Of a DNA stretch of 64,000 bases, positions 1 to 12,399 are shown piece after piece (within the stretch, counting starts at the first letter, position 1; each line of letters begins with the position of its first letter). A model generated the notes under the pieces. It did no database searches. It was not told the origin of the DNA and worked only from the letters and a program-made list of their open reading frames with translations. Source of the stretch: Pogona vitticeps (taxonomy: Eukaryota > Chordata > Lepidosauria > Squamata > Agamidae); contig NC_135785.1 in assembly GCF_051106095.1 (NCBI RefSeq), positions 219,529,045-219,593,044 of the forward strand. Direction: 5' to 3'. A program made the translations under genes and the position numbers.

Positions 1-894
1 GTGTGCTCAACCTCTGGCTGGGCAGCCAGAAACCAAACTCACTCATCTTTAAATGACTGTTTAAAAAGTAAAGCACATATTGGTACATGCACACTCATAT
101 CTGTACTTATATGCTGTCTTTTGTCTTTCTTTGAACGATGTGTAAGTGGCTGCTCCAGTTCTCTCACACACGCTGCCTCCTTCCAGCATCAAGTAGGCAA
201 CAAGGCAACAGTAGGGCGGGAATGAGACACAGCACTAATGACTCATCGTGAGCTGGAACTGGATCAAGAGATCTCCTCCTCCTTCACCATCCTTCTTCTT
301 CCAGTTGGCCTGGTCTCCGTTACTTAGCAGGCATACTATTAGCAGGTCGAAACTTGTTCATGTCTTGCTTTTCGCTCCAATAGTTGTCAGTCCTCCTGAA
401 GATTAACATTAACGCTAACATTGTTGAGCAACTGTTAATGACAATTTAAAGAAAGCAAGATTAAGACATTAATATTATTTCCAAACTCTGTAATAATGAA
501 AAGCAGGCCAGAATGAAAAGAAGAAAAATTAAATTAAATTAAATTAAATTTATACAGGTCTACTCAGAAGAACACCTGGATAACTAAAGATCAATGGAAC
601 CAGTTCTGAGCAATCTAGTTCCATGTCTTCGATGTTGTTCTCTCCATTGTGGGAGCAAAGAATACTGGAAAATGAAACAGGGAGCATTCGTTCCAAAATG
701 AGACAGACAAGACAAGTGCCAGTTATTTGATGGGTGACCCTTCATGCTATCCTTTTGTCTCTGACCTCAGTGGGTCTTGGAGGAAATCAGTTTTGCACAT
801 GCATGGCAGACAGCAAGAGCACTCCTTGCATAGGCCTTGCCACATTGTCATCTTTCTCATTCATGGGAGAGACTAAGAGCTGGAATGTTCTGTG
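1..894. other. Intergenic, no recognised gene
   Basis: No exon or full repeat was recognised here. The only clear structure is a short AAATT array at 526-550. The 74-codon open frame at the left edge has no family likeness. Confidence 0.5.
526..550 (+). repeat. (AAATT)n microsatellite
   Basis: About five perfect AAATT units followed by unique sequence. Confidence 0.85.
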
Positions 895-896
895 TA

Positions 897-1274
897 CAGT
901 GGTGCCTCGCTAGACAGTTACCCTGCATGACAGTTTTTTCGCTAGACATTGATTTTTTGCGATTGCTATAGCGATTCGCAAAACAGTGATTCCTATGGGG
1001 GAATTTCGCTGGACAATGTTTGGTCCCTGCTTCGCAAACCGATTATCGCTAGACAATGATTTTGACAGCTTCCTCCACACTCACAAAACAGGTGCCTTCG
1101 GGACCTAAGCTTCGCAAGACAACTATTCTTCGCTAGACAACGACAATTCTTCCCCATTGGAACGCATTAAACAGGTTTCAATGCATTCCAATGGGGAAAT
1201 GCTTTTCACTAGATAATGATTTCACTAAACAGCGATTTCAGTGGAATGGATTATCGTCTAGCTAGGCACCACTA
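897..1274. mobile_element. TA-flanked MITE, CAGTGGTGCCTCG family, copy 1
   Basis: Terminal inverted repeats CAGTGGTGCCTCGCTAGAC (left) and GTCTAGCTAGGCACCACTA (right) differ at two positions. The element is flanked by TA on both sides (895-896 and 1275-1276), the target duplication of Tc1/mariner/pogo elements. It has no coding capacity. The TIR style resembles Tigger/pogo MITEs; family assignment is inference. Confidence 0.85.
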
Positions 1275-2109
1275 TATATGCAAGCGGAGTGTATGTACAT
1301 ACAGTGCTGTGTTTTTTGGGGGGGAAGGAAGAGTCCAAAGTTGAAGCATCAGCCCAGGATGGAATCCTGTGCAGTGGCCTGGTTATGCACATGATTGTAA
1401 TTACTGGGTGAAATCTTGTTGGATAACTCGACCAAGTACAAATGGTGATGATATCATCACCTGGCAACATTTATCTTTACAGTTTTAATTTAGAATTTCC
1501 TATCTCCCCTTTCAGGTTCTAAGGATCTCTGGAGTTTTCTTTGCCTTGGGGAAGCCTTTGGGAGCATTGGGATGGTGGGGGGGGGAGCATTTAACATTGG
1601 AAAATTGCCCCTAGGTGGTGGCAAGACCGCCAGTGGTAATTTTCCAGTATTAAAGGCTGGCCCCCTCCCTTACATTCTGAAGCTCTCAAAGGCTTCCCCA
1701 GGTCAAAGGGTTTGAAAGGGGTGGGGGGAATAGGAAGTTTTAAATTAAGTTAAAATAAAGATTAAAATCACTGGGCGATGACACAGTGGAGTTCTAAAGC
1801 AGGATTTCAGCTGATGTTTTGGGGCCAAATCATCAGAGATGTTCTGATGGAGGTTCAGGTTAGCAGGTTGCTGCCTTGTGAACCAAATGTGTGATAAGTG
1901 TCTGCTTGTATATGTTTAGATAAAAAGTGGGAAAGTAATTATTCCCATCATCTGAAAATTCTTGAAAATCCTCTTGCTTTGCATAGTAAATTGCATTCCA
2001 GTATGTCTATTAATTAGTGAGAATTTGGTGAATCAACTCCTCTGTACGTTTCACTGATTCAAATGACTATCTGGGAGAGATTTTAAATGGCGTGTTGTGC
2101 CTTGCTGCT

Positions 2110-2283
2110 TTGAATCTGTTTTTGGTGTTCATTTTGTTTACCATTTTTACTGTGGTTATTTGTTGGATTCTTTTAAAATATTTATATAATTACTTAGCTT
2201 TTAACCATTGTATTTTAATGATGAAAACTGCATAGGGTTCTTTTCAAGGAGAAAGGCGGAGTAAAAATATTTCAAATAAATAA
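2110..2283 (+). mobile_element. L2-like LINE 3' end fragment
   Basis: A T-rich stretch leads to AAGGAGAAAGGCGGAGTAAA and then short AAATA units, the layout of the L2 3' tail (GGCGG...ATAAATA). Degenerate. Confidence 0.5.
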
Positions 2284-2548
2284 AAACTCTAGCTGTGACT
2301 TTCTAAACAACAGGATTTCAGTCACTGATGTGGAGAAAAAGAAACTGTTAGAAGAAATGACAGTACTCCTCAAATAGTTGCAGGCTTGCCACACAGAAGG
2401 AGGCAAAGGTTTGGCCCTGCTGCCTCAGAGAGCAAGACTAGATGCAACATGTCAAAAAACTACATGAAGGCATGTTATGGTTGAATATTAGAAAAAGAAA
2501 TATTTCCATGGTTACAGCGGCTTCATAGTGGAACCAATCACCCTACAG

Positions 2549-3375
2549 TAGGGTTGCCAGATACATGGGTACCAAAAGGAGGCCATAGAAAGACAAAAAA
2601 GAGGACAGAGGAGGACGTCTTGAATGTCTCATTTGAATCATTCCAGATTAAACCCGTAATCAATACAATTTTATTACAACTGCTGCCAATAAATATCTTT
2701 TAGTGAACCAACCAAGAAACAGTCATGTTAAAGATAAAAATAAATTCAATGGAGGCTTTTTACCAAACTACCAAAAACATTATTTAAACAGCCAATTGTA
2801 CAATTATTACCTTATAATCTTTATTAATTATATGACATATCCTGATGCCTGCTGTTGTTGCTCCTTAGCTTGTGCCGAGACAAGCTCTGTGAGAAGGTTC
2901 CCCTTTCTTTCCCTCCTCCTTTTGCTGTGGCATTGGCAGTGGCAGCTGCCGCCTCTTCTCCCTCCCTCTCCTTCTATCTCTGGCAGGTGCCTGGTGCGGA
3001 GCCCCGCTCTTGCTCTGGCCCCCCTTCCCTGCAGCTTCACTTCTTCTGTGCCAGCCTTCCTCAATATTTTCTAGCCACTGCCATCGTCTCTCCTTACTCG
3101 ACTCCTGCTGCTCGCTCGAATACCTCCAGGCAAACCCACAAACTTTTTTTCTCTCTTAAAAAAAAAAAGATCCTGCCCTTCTCCGGCCGCTGCTCTCTCT
3201 CTCTCCTCTCTCCTTTTGTTTTGCCCATTTCCTCTCACTCGTGGTGTGTTGTATGTATAATAAAATATTACTAAAGCCAGGTATTTAAAAGGTTTTTAGC
3301 TTTGCCTGCTGGATGGAGGACATTAGGCTAAAAAGGAGGACATGTCCTCCTTTTGCCAGATGTCTGGCAACCCTA
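2549..3375. mobile_element. hAT-like DNA transposon with TAGGGTTGCCAG ends
   Basis: The ends are TAGGGTTGCCAG and its inverse CTGGCAACCCTA. They are flanked by an 8-bp duplication, CCCTACAG (2541-2548) against CCCTGCAG (3376-3383), with one mismatch. Eight-bp duplications mark hAT elements. Next to the ends are further inverted GGAGGAC motifs. The middle is a pyrimidine-rich block with no transposase frame, so this is a non-autonomous copy. Confidence 0.8.
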
Positions 3376-3383
3376 CCCTGCAG

Positions 3384-4301
3384 TACCCTCTATTGCTGGG
3401 GCCTACAAGCACAAAACAGACTTTTGTTGAGAACACTCCAGTAGCAAGGAACTGTTCCATAAACAAATTATTCAGGCAAGGAAAATCAAGGGAAGGAAAG
3501 CTTGGTATAGAAACAGAAGCCTACTATGAAAACAGATATATCCAGTAAGGTATATCCAATGCCAAAATAAATAACAATGCTGGTTCTAACCAGTTTAGTT
3601 GTAGACAACAGATAGTCAGGTAGATTCCAATAAGTAAAATCAAGGCAGTCCAGGGTCATAAACAGTGGGAGAGTCACAATAGCGGTCAAGATACAAGGAA
3701 TAGAGGGTCTGTGTCTGAAATTCTAGATAAATGTTGTTCCCAACAGCTTTACAGTCCCAAAGCTGAGACTTATGTTGCTGAGCTGCTGGATTTCTACCTG
3801 AAACCCAGTTACAGCCACATGGATAGCTGGGCTTTCACTCTAGGTCTAGGAGACCTCTTATTCTTGAGGAAGCATCTGTTCAAAAAAAGCCTTTTTGGAA
3901 TGAACTCTCAACATTCTACTGCCAGCTGGGAGATTCTGGGAGTTGCATTTGAAAAGCTTAACGTTGGCAAGCTATGATTTTAAAGAGGCAACTGAAAGAA
4001 GAGGAAGGAGGATTAAGATGGTATTCTTAAGGAAAGTCTGCTCCTAAAAATTAAACCATCTCTACAATGTACAGTATACACAAGAATGTCACAGATAACA
4101 ATTTTCTCCTCTCTTCTTCTTGCTCTCCATTCCAGGAGGTAGCTCCAAAAAATAACCAAGAAAACAACAAGAAAAAGGGACTTCAATTTCATGTTGCGTA
4201 TGGAACTGACTGAACTATATTCAGCTTCTCAATGGATTTCAACAAATACACCTTCTTGAAAACCAACAATAAATATTAATAAACTCTTATTAGTAGGTAC
4301 A
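3384..4301. other. Intergenic, nothing recognised
   Basis: Sequence of average composition with only short open frames and no family likeness. Confidence 0.4.
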
Positions 4302-4314
4302 TAACTTGTGATAA

Positions 4315-4785
4315 GAGCCTCCTCCAGCACCACAATTCAAAGGTATCAATTCTTCGGCGGTCTGCTTTCTTTAAGTGAAAGCTGGACCATAAAAAAGCAG
4401 ACCGCCGAAGAACTGATGCCTTTGAATTGTGGTGCTGGAGGAGGCTCTTGAGAGTCCCCTGGACTGCAAGGAGAACAAACCTATCAATTCTAAAGGAAAT
4501 CAACCCTGAGTGCTCACTGGAAGGAGAGATCCTGAAGCTGAGGCTCCAATACTTTGGCCATCGCATGAGAAGAGAAGACTCCTTGGAAAAGACCTTGATG
4601 TTAGGAAAGTGTGACGGCAAGAGGAGAAGGGGACGACCGAGGATGAGATGGCTGGACAGTGTCTGCGAAGCAACCAACATGAAATTGACACAACTCCAGG
4701 AGGCAGTGGAAGATAGGAGGGCCTGGCGTGCTCTGGTCCATGGGGTCACAAAGAGTCAGACACGACTAAACAACTAAACGACGAC
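4315..4785 (+). mobile_element. Bov-B (RTE) LINE 3' fragment with 5' inversion
   Basis: From about 4376 the + strand encodes the C-terminal end of the Bov-B protein ([55 protein letters not shown]). The first about 60 bp (4315-4374) are the reverse complement of 4394-4450, giving a hairpin. A perfect 13-bp duplication TAACTTGTGATAA flanks the whole (4302-4314 and 4786-4798). This fits an insertion by target-primed reverse transcription with twin priming. Confidence 0.92.
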
Positions 4786-5199
4786 TAACTTGTGATAATA
4801 TACAATGCATTTCAGTGGTTTTTTTAAAAAAAGTACTGTATATACTGGTAGTATGTTTCTTCCTTATCCAATATAGTAGAGATTTGCCTCTTTTTAAAAG
4901 GGTTAATACTACTGTAAATGTATGGCCTTGTGAAATGCAGGATTCCTTGAATTTCCCTGCAAATACTTGAGATCCTCTGAAGCATTCTGAGCAATGCTAG
5001 TTATATTAAGGTGGACAAAAGCTGAATTAGGATTTCCTTATAGATGATTCTTTTTGCTCTGGGGTGTTGCCTACCTAGAAATTATAGAGTGAATTTCTGT
5101 AGACTGAGATTCCAAATTGTTTAATAAACATTGAACCAACTAAAGGTCTCCCTGTCCCTTTCATAAAGTATTTTGCTTTTCTTTTTTTGGATTTATGAA

Positions 5200-5692
5200 G
5201 GGTCTTGCATGGTGTGTTTGCTTTTCTTTTTCTTTTTTTTCTTCAGCCGGAACAGATTAATTGCATTTCCGATGGGTCTTGCACGGTTTCTTTGCTTTTT
5301 CCTTTGCCTTTTTTGCATTTAAAAGGTCTTTCATGGTTTGTTTGCTTTTCTTTCTTTCCCCCTTTGGCAGGAACTGATTAATTGTGTTTCTGATGGGTCT
5401 TGCACAGTTTGTTTGCTTTTGCTTTGCTTTTTTTGCATTTCCAAAGGGTCTTGCACAGTTTGCTCCCCCCCCCCCCTCCTTTGGCCGGAACAGATTAATC
5501 ATGTTTCCGATGTGTCTTGCAGTGTTTTTTTGTTTTTTTGTTTGTTTGTTTTTTGGTGATTTTTTCTTCGGGTAGAATGGATTAATTGCATTTCAATGCT
5601 TCCCTATGGGAAATGGTGCTTCCACTTACGACCATTTCGAGATATGACCGGAATTCCGGAACCAATTAAGTTTGTAAGTTGAGGAACCACTG
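5200..5692. mobile_element. TA-type MITE with internal minisatellite
   Basis: The right end is GTTGAGGAACCACTG followed by TA (5693-5694), the inverse of the CAGTGGT...CAAC ends of the MITE family seen elsewhere in the window. The left end is not identifiable. Inside lie tandem units starting GTCTTGC at 5202, 5276, 5326 (GTCTTTC), 5397, 5448 and 5514, with alternating long and short spacing. Confidence 0.65.
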
Positions 5693-5699
5693 TAACTGC

Positions 5700-8040
5700 T
5701 TTTACAGTATTTTGTTGGTTTTGGCTCTTGCAAACCACTTCAGGTTTTTTTATTTTGACTTCTTAAAATTTTAAATGACAATTAACATTTTCCTACAGGC
5801 CTAACTAATTAATTCATCATAAATGTCTTTTGCATCAGATTGATGAATCTGGGGTTTTTATCAACAACAACAACAGAAGATTGTACAAAGTTGGAACCTT
5901 TCTACTGCTGAATTATGTGGATGAATACATGGGTAATAATATGAAATGTTGAAGAAGAAAAAACACAGCTGCAACTCTGCAATCATTCATACAAGAGTAT
6001 GTGACAACACAAAACCTTTTTTTTTAAGCTGGGTTTTGGGAAGGTACTATAATTGCCAGAACCCTCTATGTGGAATATATTACTGTTGTCTTCCTGGGCG
6101 GGCAAGGAAGATGAATGTGCACATTTCTATCTTGGTATTGATCCTACATTGCACACCTTCATTTAGATGGGAATTCCACTGCTGTTCTGCCTCAAGCAGC
6201 AAAATATCTTGGGCCAGCTCTTCCATCCACCTGGCCACATAGTTAACACTGCTAGCAACTGCAATTAGATTTAAGTTACCTTCAAGCTAAAAGCTGACAT
6301 AATTTTAGAAACATTTGATCATACATCCTTGCCTATATGTCGGTTCATCCTGGATTAATGCTGCCCACAATTATGTAGCGACAAGAATAAAATTAAGTTA
6401 TTTTATGATTTCATTTGCATGTCTTAAAAAGTCTATATAAAACATGAACTGTGCTTTTTCAGAAAACGTATATGAAAAATGTCTGCTTCTCCAATGACTA
6501 AGAGCAACAGAAGTTCAAGTATTTATATCTCAGTGGAATTTTTTTCATTGAGGCCATAAATTTAGGTGTTGGGGAGTTCACAAGAGTCGACTATCAGCAT
6601 CTCCCAGCAGTAGTCACAATATTCAGTTTTGCATCAAGATGTTACAGTGTTTGATTTTACTTCTCTGCTCCTCCCTCAAAAAAAAAAAACTTTTTAAAAA
6701 AGTGAATAATCTTTTGGGCCAGAACAGAAAAGCAAGTCTCTGGAGCTGTTTTCCTGGTGTGTCTGTCTGCAGTGCAACTGTATTCTTTAATGAATGCTCA
6801 GGGCTCCATTTCTAATTTTGGAACTGAGTAAAATGAATTTACTGCAATTTTCAATCACTGGAGAATATGTTTAATGTACATCCCCCTACTGTTTATGCCT
6901 TACGCAAACAGTGCCTTCTTAATAATGCCCATTGCAGCTAATTTGCAACCACAGATCTCAAAAATATTGTCTTGTAAAGTTTTAATAGAGCCCCATGCAA
7001 CTTAATTATCCATTATTGGCAGTTTTTCTCCTGGGGTGATTAGTTGGAGGAAGCTACTGAACTTTCAGATAGCAAAATCTCAGATGGAAAGTTGATTAGT
7101 TATTTAACAAGAGACTGGAATAGGAGGGAATCGGAAACTCCCTTAAATTAAAGTTTTGTTAGTGAATTTTCTTTAACTAGACTGGTTTCTATTTAAAGCT
7201 CATTGGGATGAATTTGCCTGCTTTTGAAGGCAATCTTCACAAATAAAACTGCAAAGAGGCTTTCTGTGTGCATCTTAATAAGTCTCCTGATGCAACTGGA
7301 TGTTTTTGCAAGGCTGCTATTTATTTCTCACATTTCTGCTGCCTACTGATATGAATGCTTATGTTTCTGAGAAGGGACAGAATAAGATAACCGAATCTCC
7401 ATTCATTCCCCAGACAAGAAGGGTAACTGAAAAAGAACATGAAGTCTTAGCAGGAACAATTTTGGGCACCAGGATATCTGAGTGAATTTTATTTAGGTAC
7501 AAATCACAATCATAGATCACTTGTGTCCCAAAAAAGTTAGTACCTTAGAAAATCAGAATTCAGCAAAGGACAGAAGAAGATTATCACCAACAGTTTGGAG
7601 AATTTGGGGATATAATAAAGTACGCAGAATGAAGTAATTAAAAATAATCTTAGACTTTGTCCAGACATGCAGCCATGTATACTCTACATATATACTCTAC
7701 ATATATACTCAAAAGTGAGTCCCACTGAATTTGCTAAATGATTCAGTATTTTCAGGTAAGTGCAGGTAAGATTGATGCCTAAATAGGAATACAGAAAATT
7801 ATTTGTTTGTTTGTTTGTTTATTTCACTTTTTTCCTTAAAAAGAACCCAAGGCAAATATATAGGCTTATATTTGTAAGCATACCTGCTTGTTTGTTCCTA
7901 ATGTACACTGTAGCAGCAGATTTTAAGGCAGTTTAGTTTAACAATTAAAACAAAATCAACAAACTGAAGGACTGAAGATGACATCTCTATAGTTACACAA
8001 TACAGTACTTGGATGAACATCCACAGTTTAATTTGATGCT
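5700..8040. other. Intergenic, mostly unassigned
   Basis: AT-rich sequence with no recognised exon. There are short simple repeats at 7678-7711 (a TATACTCTACATA motif) and at 7803-7821 (GTTT). 7697-7790 loosely resembles the GTAAGTCCCATTGAAT-type repeat seen at 31.1 kb. Confidence 0.4.
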
Positions 8041-8500
8041 GAAATACATGCAATGTTGCACCAGCCAGCTATTCTCAGTGGTGGGGCATGGAGAAGGTCT
8101 CCTTCAGCAGTTCTTAATGGTCAGGCAGATATATGTTTAGGGCTTCAAAAATCATCAACAATGCCTTGAACCAGATGGGAAGCTTATTGGCATGCAGTGC
8201 AGTACTTTTAGAACTGGTCTAAAAGGTATGCTGGCAGTTTAACTGCTTCACATTGCACTTTCTGCAACATCCATGTTGTATTCAAAGGCAACACCACATA
8301 CAGAGCTTTGCAGTTGTCTAAACAGAAAGTAATGTGGCCAGATTGTCCCTATCCTTGAGTTGTCATAGCTGACAATATGAGATGCAGTTTCGATCCACTG
8401 TCCATTCAGACTATTACACTATATGGACACTAGTCCAACACTTCACCTGGCTCGAATGACACAGAGAAATGCAACTGGTGGTACTCAACTCTAACACTCA
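8041..8500. repeat. Degenerate interspersed repeat, unassigned
   Basis: Phrases such as GCCTTGAACCAGATGGGAAG, CAACATCCATGTTGTATTCA and ACAGAGCTTTGCAGTTGTCT resemble a LINE-derived repeat common in squamates. The likeness is from memory and the copy is old. Confidence 0.35.
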
Positions 8501-9149
8501 AAACCAATGAGTTTGCATAAGACTGACAGTACTTCGGTAGAGAGTCAGATGTGGATCTCTGGAAAGTACAAGTGAATAGAATAAATCAGAGAATGTCTTC
8601 TATCAAGTCACACCATTGGTAGGTCTAGCCCAGTGCTGTCAATTGTGATTTGCAGCAGCTCTGCTGTCATTCAGATGCAAATTGCTTTAGCTTCCCTGAA
8701 GATGCAAAATATACAAAGCTGTGCTACTTTGTAGGGCTGGCATGAGCTAGTCCTTTTCAGACATCATAGTTGTTGCTGTTTTTAGGACACTCCAATCATG
8801 TAATATTTACATGGCATAATCAGAACAGAACAAGTGGCATTGATCTGGATTGTGTGTTGGATCTGGGGAGACTCGCCTTCACAACAGTGTAGTGAGTCTG
8901 AGTCTGACAACTGGATTCTCAAGAGGAGTCATCTCCAAGATCAGTCTAGCTGGATGTGCAGCTATCAGAGGATAGGGACAACTCTTCTCAGACTGAAGAT
9001 GCTAATTGGATGAGTAGTGAAACATTTCAACCTAATAAGAAAGAAGTCCAGTTGCCAGGACTCAACGTCCATATAACCTCACCTGGATGACTGAGAATAT
9101 TCACAAATATATCTGTGGGCGTGAAAATGTTGTTGATACAGTATGTGCT

Positions 9150-9330
9150 GCTTATATCCAACTTACAACAACCCTAACAGAGTTGTCAAGATTTGTGAGA
9201 TGTTGGGTGAGTACTTTACCACTGCTGCCTCCTAAGGAATTTCTAAGGCAGAGTGGGGATTTAAACTCAGATCTCCTGCGCCTCTATTTTGTACTCTCCC
9301 CACCACACCATACTGGCTCTCTCATTAAAA
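9150..9330 (-). mobile_element. tRNA-derived SINE remnant (minus strand)
   Basis: On the minus strand the segment around 9250-9325 reads as a SINE head, with a B-box-like stretch (inverse of GATTTAAACTC) and a start near GAGAGCCAGTATGGTGTGG. Degenerate. Confidence 0.45.
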
Positions 9331-9879
9331 TAAAAGAATAAATGTATGATGTTGAGGCAAGCAACCCACCTCCCCCCACTCAACACTCATACTGAGAAAC
9401 TATGTGATACAACTAGGGTAGCCACATGAAAAGGCCTCTTATAACTTAAATATAGTTATGTGGATGGAAGAGAGGATTTAAGCAGAGTTAGCTTGGATGA
9501 CTACAAGTTTGCCAGGTCAGCAGCATCCCATTGCCTGACATGTCAGGGCCAAAACAAGGATACAGGAGGTGGGCCCATGTGATATCACATGAGAAGGCGT
9601 GGGATAGGCAAGAGTTGGGAAGGGATTTGATCTGCTATTGAGCCACCTCTCCCTGGCTTCTAATTATTTGGTGAGCTGACATTGTACCAGAACAATATGG
9701 ATACAAACACCTTTATAAATGGTCTAGTCAGTCCTGGGACCACCTCATACACAAAAATCAGACTTCGTGGAGCACTGCTTCTGCTCAGATTTGTGGGAGA
9801 CCCCGAGAAGCATAGGAGACAGGGGTTTGCCTTAGCACTTGATTGTCCTGATGTGCAGCCTATATTGTGGAAAATAAGC

Positions 9880-10650
9880 TACTGTTAGGACAGATTATGA
9901 AGAGACTCAATAGCAGGTTAAATCCCTTCCTATAGGCAAAGGTGTCACACAAGGGTGCATTTTATCTCCTTAGCTGTTCAGTCTGTATACAGAATGTGGC
10001 ATATGGAAAGCCAGACTATATTCAGAAGGAAGAGGAGTGAAAATTAGTGTAGGAAATGTCAATAATTAATGTAAATGACATCACCTTACTGGCAGAAAGC
10101 ACAATGACTTGAAATAATTTCTGATGAAAGAAAAAAAAGTGCCAAAGCAGGACTGCTATTGAACATTAATAAGACAAAAATGACTACAGAAGAACCACAA
10201 AATTGTAATGTTGACAGCTAAGAAACTGAAAAACTGAAAAGATTTTGTACACCTTCGTTCAATCATCAATCCAAATTGATATTGTAGCCTAGAAATCAGA
10301 AGAAAACTGGGACTCAGAAGGTCAGCAATAGAGGAACTAGAGAAAGTCATCAAGTGTATAAAGATGTGTCACTGGAGACCAAGGCTCCATACTATTGTAA
10401 TTCCCAATCATCATGTATAGGTGTGAAAACTAATAGGAAAATTTGTTTTGTTTCAAATATGGTGCTGGAGGAGAGCACTGGTGATACACTTGGACTGCCA
10501 AGCAAGTCGCTCTGGATGAAAACAAGTTTCAACTGTCTCTGGAGCCAAAAATGATAAGTCAGGCTGTCATACTTGGGGCACATCATGAGAAGGCAAGAGT
10601 CCCTGGAAAACACAATAATGCTGGGAGGAAAGGACATTTTGGAGATTGCT
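9880..10650 (+). mobile_element. Old RTE/Bov-B-like LINE remnant
   Basis: Short phrases recall the Bov-B protein-coding region in order: GTCACACAAGGGTGCATTTT (the VxQGCIL motif), ATGGTGCTGGAGGAGA, GGGGCACATCATGAGAAG and GAGTCCCTGGAAA. The copy has many stops and indels, so it is much older than the other Bov-B copies here. Confidence 0.6.
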
Positions 10651-11373
10651 CATTCATGTAAGTTGGAGAGAGCATCGTAACAGAGAAACAGAAGAATTCA
10701 CAGAGATTTCAGACAGTGCTCTGAGACCTGGAAACCCTGATGTTTGCCTGCTGAGATGCCCACTTTTACACACCATCAAAGATGCAAATGCTCCACTCTC
10801 ATTTCCATAAGACTACCCTAGATAACCATTGGCATGTGGCTGCAAAAAATAATAAGATGGGCAGCTATACCCCACGTTATTATTCAGTGTCCTAAAGCGA
10901 GCTGATGATTGGCAATTCTACACACAGATGGAATCTGTACAACTTACTAAATCCTGAGATCAATTCCAAAGAAAACATGTAAGCATGAGATTAAATTCAA
11001 TTGCACAGGATCGAGCACTGCACCACCTGTTTTTTCTTTATTGCTCTTGTGGGTGGAAGACAAAAGCACAAGAGGAGCAATAAATCCTCATTCTCGCCTT
11101 GGGGTTTGTAAAAATATCCTGTGTGTCCTCCCAGGAAGTTTCTCTTGGGGCAGAATATGTGAGGAATTGTTGGGCGACTCTAAAATTAAACTTTCTTTTA
11201 TTATGCGGCGGATAAAATGGTTCAGGCAGAGGCCTACAGAGCAGATTGGTTTCAAGTCTCTCTCAGCAGACCACTCTTTGTTCGCTAGCTTACCTCAACT
11301 GTCTCTAATGTATTCTTGGGCCCAGAGGAAGACAGGAGTGTAGGGCAAATTTCACTACATATGTACAGTATGT

Positions 11374-11704
11374 ACGTGGTGGCACTGCGGGGTAAACCGC
11401 AGAAGCCTGTGCTGCAGGGTCAGAAGACCAAGCAGTCGTAAGATCGAATCCACATGACGGAGTGAGCTCCCGTCGCTTGTCCCAGCTCCCGCCAACCTAG
11501 CGGTTCGAAAGCATGCAAATGCAAGTAGATCAATAGGGACCACCTCAGTGGGAAGGTAACAGCGTTCCGTGTCTAAGTCGCACTGGCCCTGTGACCACGG
11601 AAGATTGTCTTCGGACAAATGCTGGCTCTATGGCTTGGAAACGGGGATGAGCACCGCCCCCTAGAGTGGAACACGACGGGACAAAAATTGTCAAGGGGAA
11701 CCTT
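11374..11704 (+). mobile_element. Sauria SINE, full length, with target duplication
   Basis: The tRNA-like head starts GTGGTGGCACTGCGG. The middle has GGAGTGAGCTCCCGTC, GCGGTTCGAAAGCATGCAAA and GACCACGGAAGATTGTCTTC. The Bov-B-type tail reads GTCAAGGGGAACCTTTA. A perfect 14-bp duplication TATGTACAGTATGT flanks it (11360-11373 and 11705-11718). Sauria SINEs are known only from squamate reptiles and are mobilised by Bov-B. The intact duplication suggests a fairly recent insertion. Confidence 0.95.
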
Positions 11705-11921
11705 TATGTACAGTATGTTTATTTAGTATACTGTACACTGGAAACCAAACCGGGGAGAGCGGAGGCTTAATGAGGCTAGAGTCTCTGACTCCAAAAGGGG
11801 GAGGGATTAGTTTAGCAGGATTTTTTTTTCTCTTTTTCCCTTCGGGTTTTTCCTTTTTTTCTGTTCTTTTCTTCTTTCTTGCTCTGTTTTTGTTTCTTGG
11901 ATGTTGATGCTTTAGTTGAAT

Positions 11922-11933
<12 letters not shown>

Positions 11934-11989
<56 letters not shown>

Positions 11990-11991
11990 AA
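11934..11991 (+). repeat. (AAAT)n microsatellite
   Basis: About 14 near-perfect AAAT units. No L2 tail motif precedes it, so its origin is unclear. Confidence 0.9.
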
Positions 11992-12399
11992 AACTGTCTC
12001 AATATATTCATTCAGTCTTTGGTAATGAGAATGAAATGTTTCTGTCTACTTACAGTTCTTCATAGATAAAGATAAAACTGTATTGTGTAAAATATGTTAA
12101 CTTGTTATATCACTGAGCTTACCTAGCTTAATTACTGACTAGCTACACAGTTTCCAAAACACATCACTTTGTCTTCAGGTTCCACTGCTAACACTAACTG
12201 AATCCTGAACTGGGAAAGGACGGGGGGGGAGAGAAAGAAGTAGAGAAGAAACAATGGGCTGTCACTGGATTGACTGACATTCAACCCGGTCCAAAAAGCA
12301 ACCCTCCCGGCCAAAATCTCTGAAAGGCATCATATGTGCGTTGCAATACATCCAACTGTTTCGAGATGTAATCGAGGCGCCTAGTCAGAGTGTACAAAA

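Noticed and set aside
5202-5530. CRISPR-like array
   Set aside because: The units are diverged, adjoin without unique spacers, sit in a MITE, and the genome is vertebrate.
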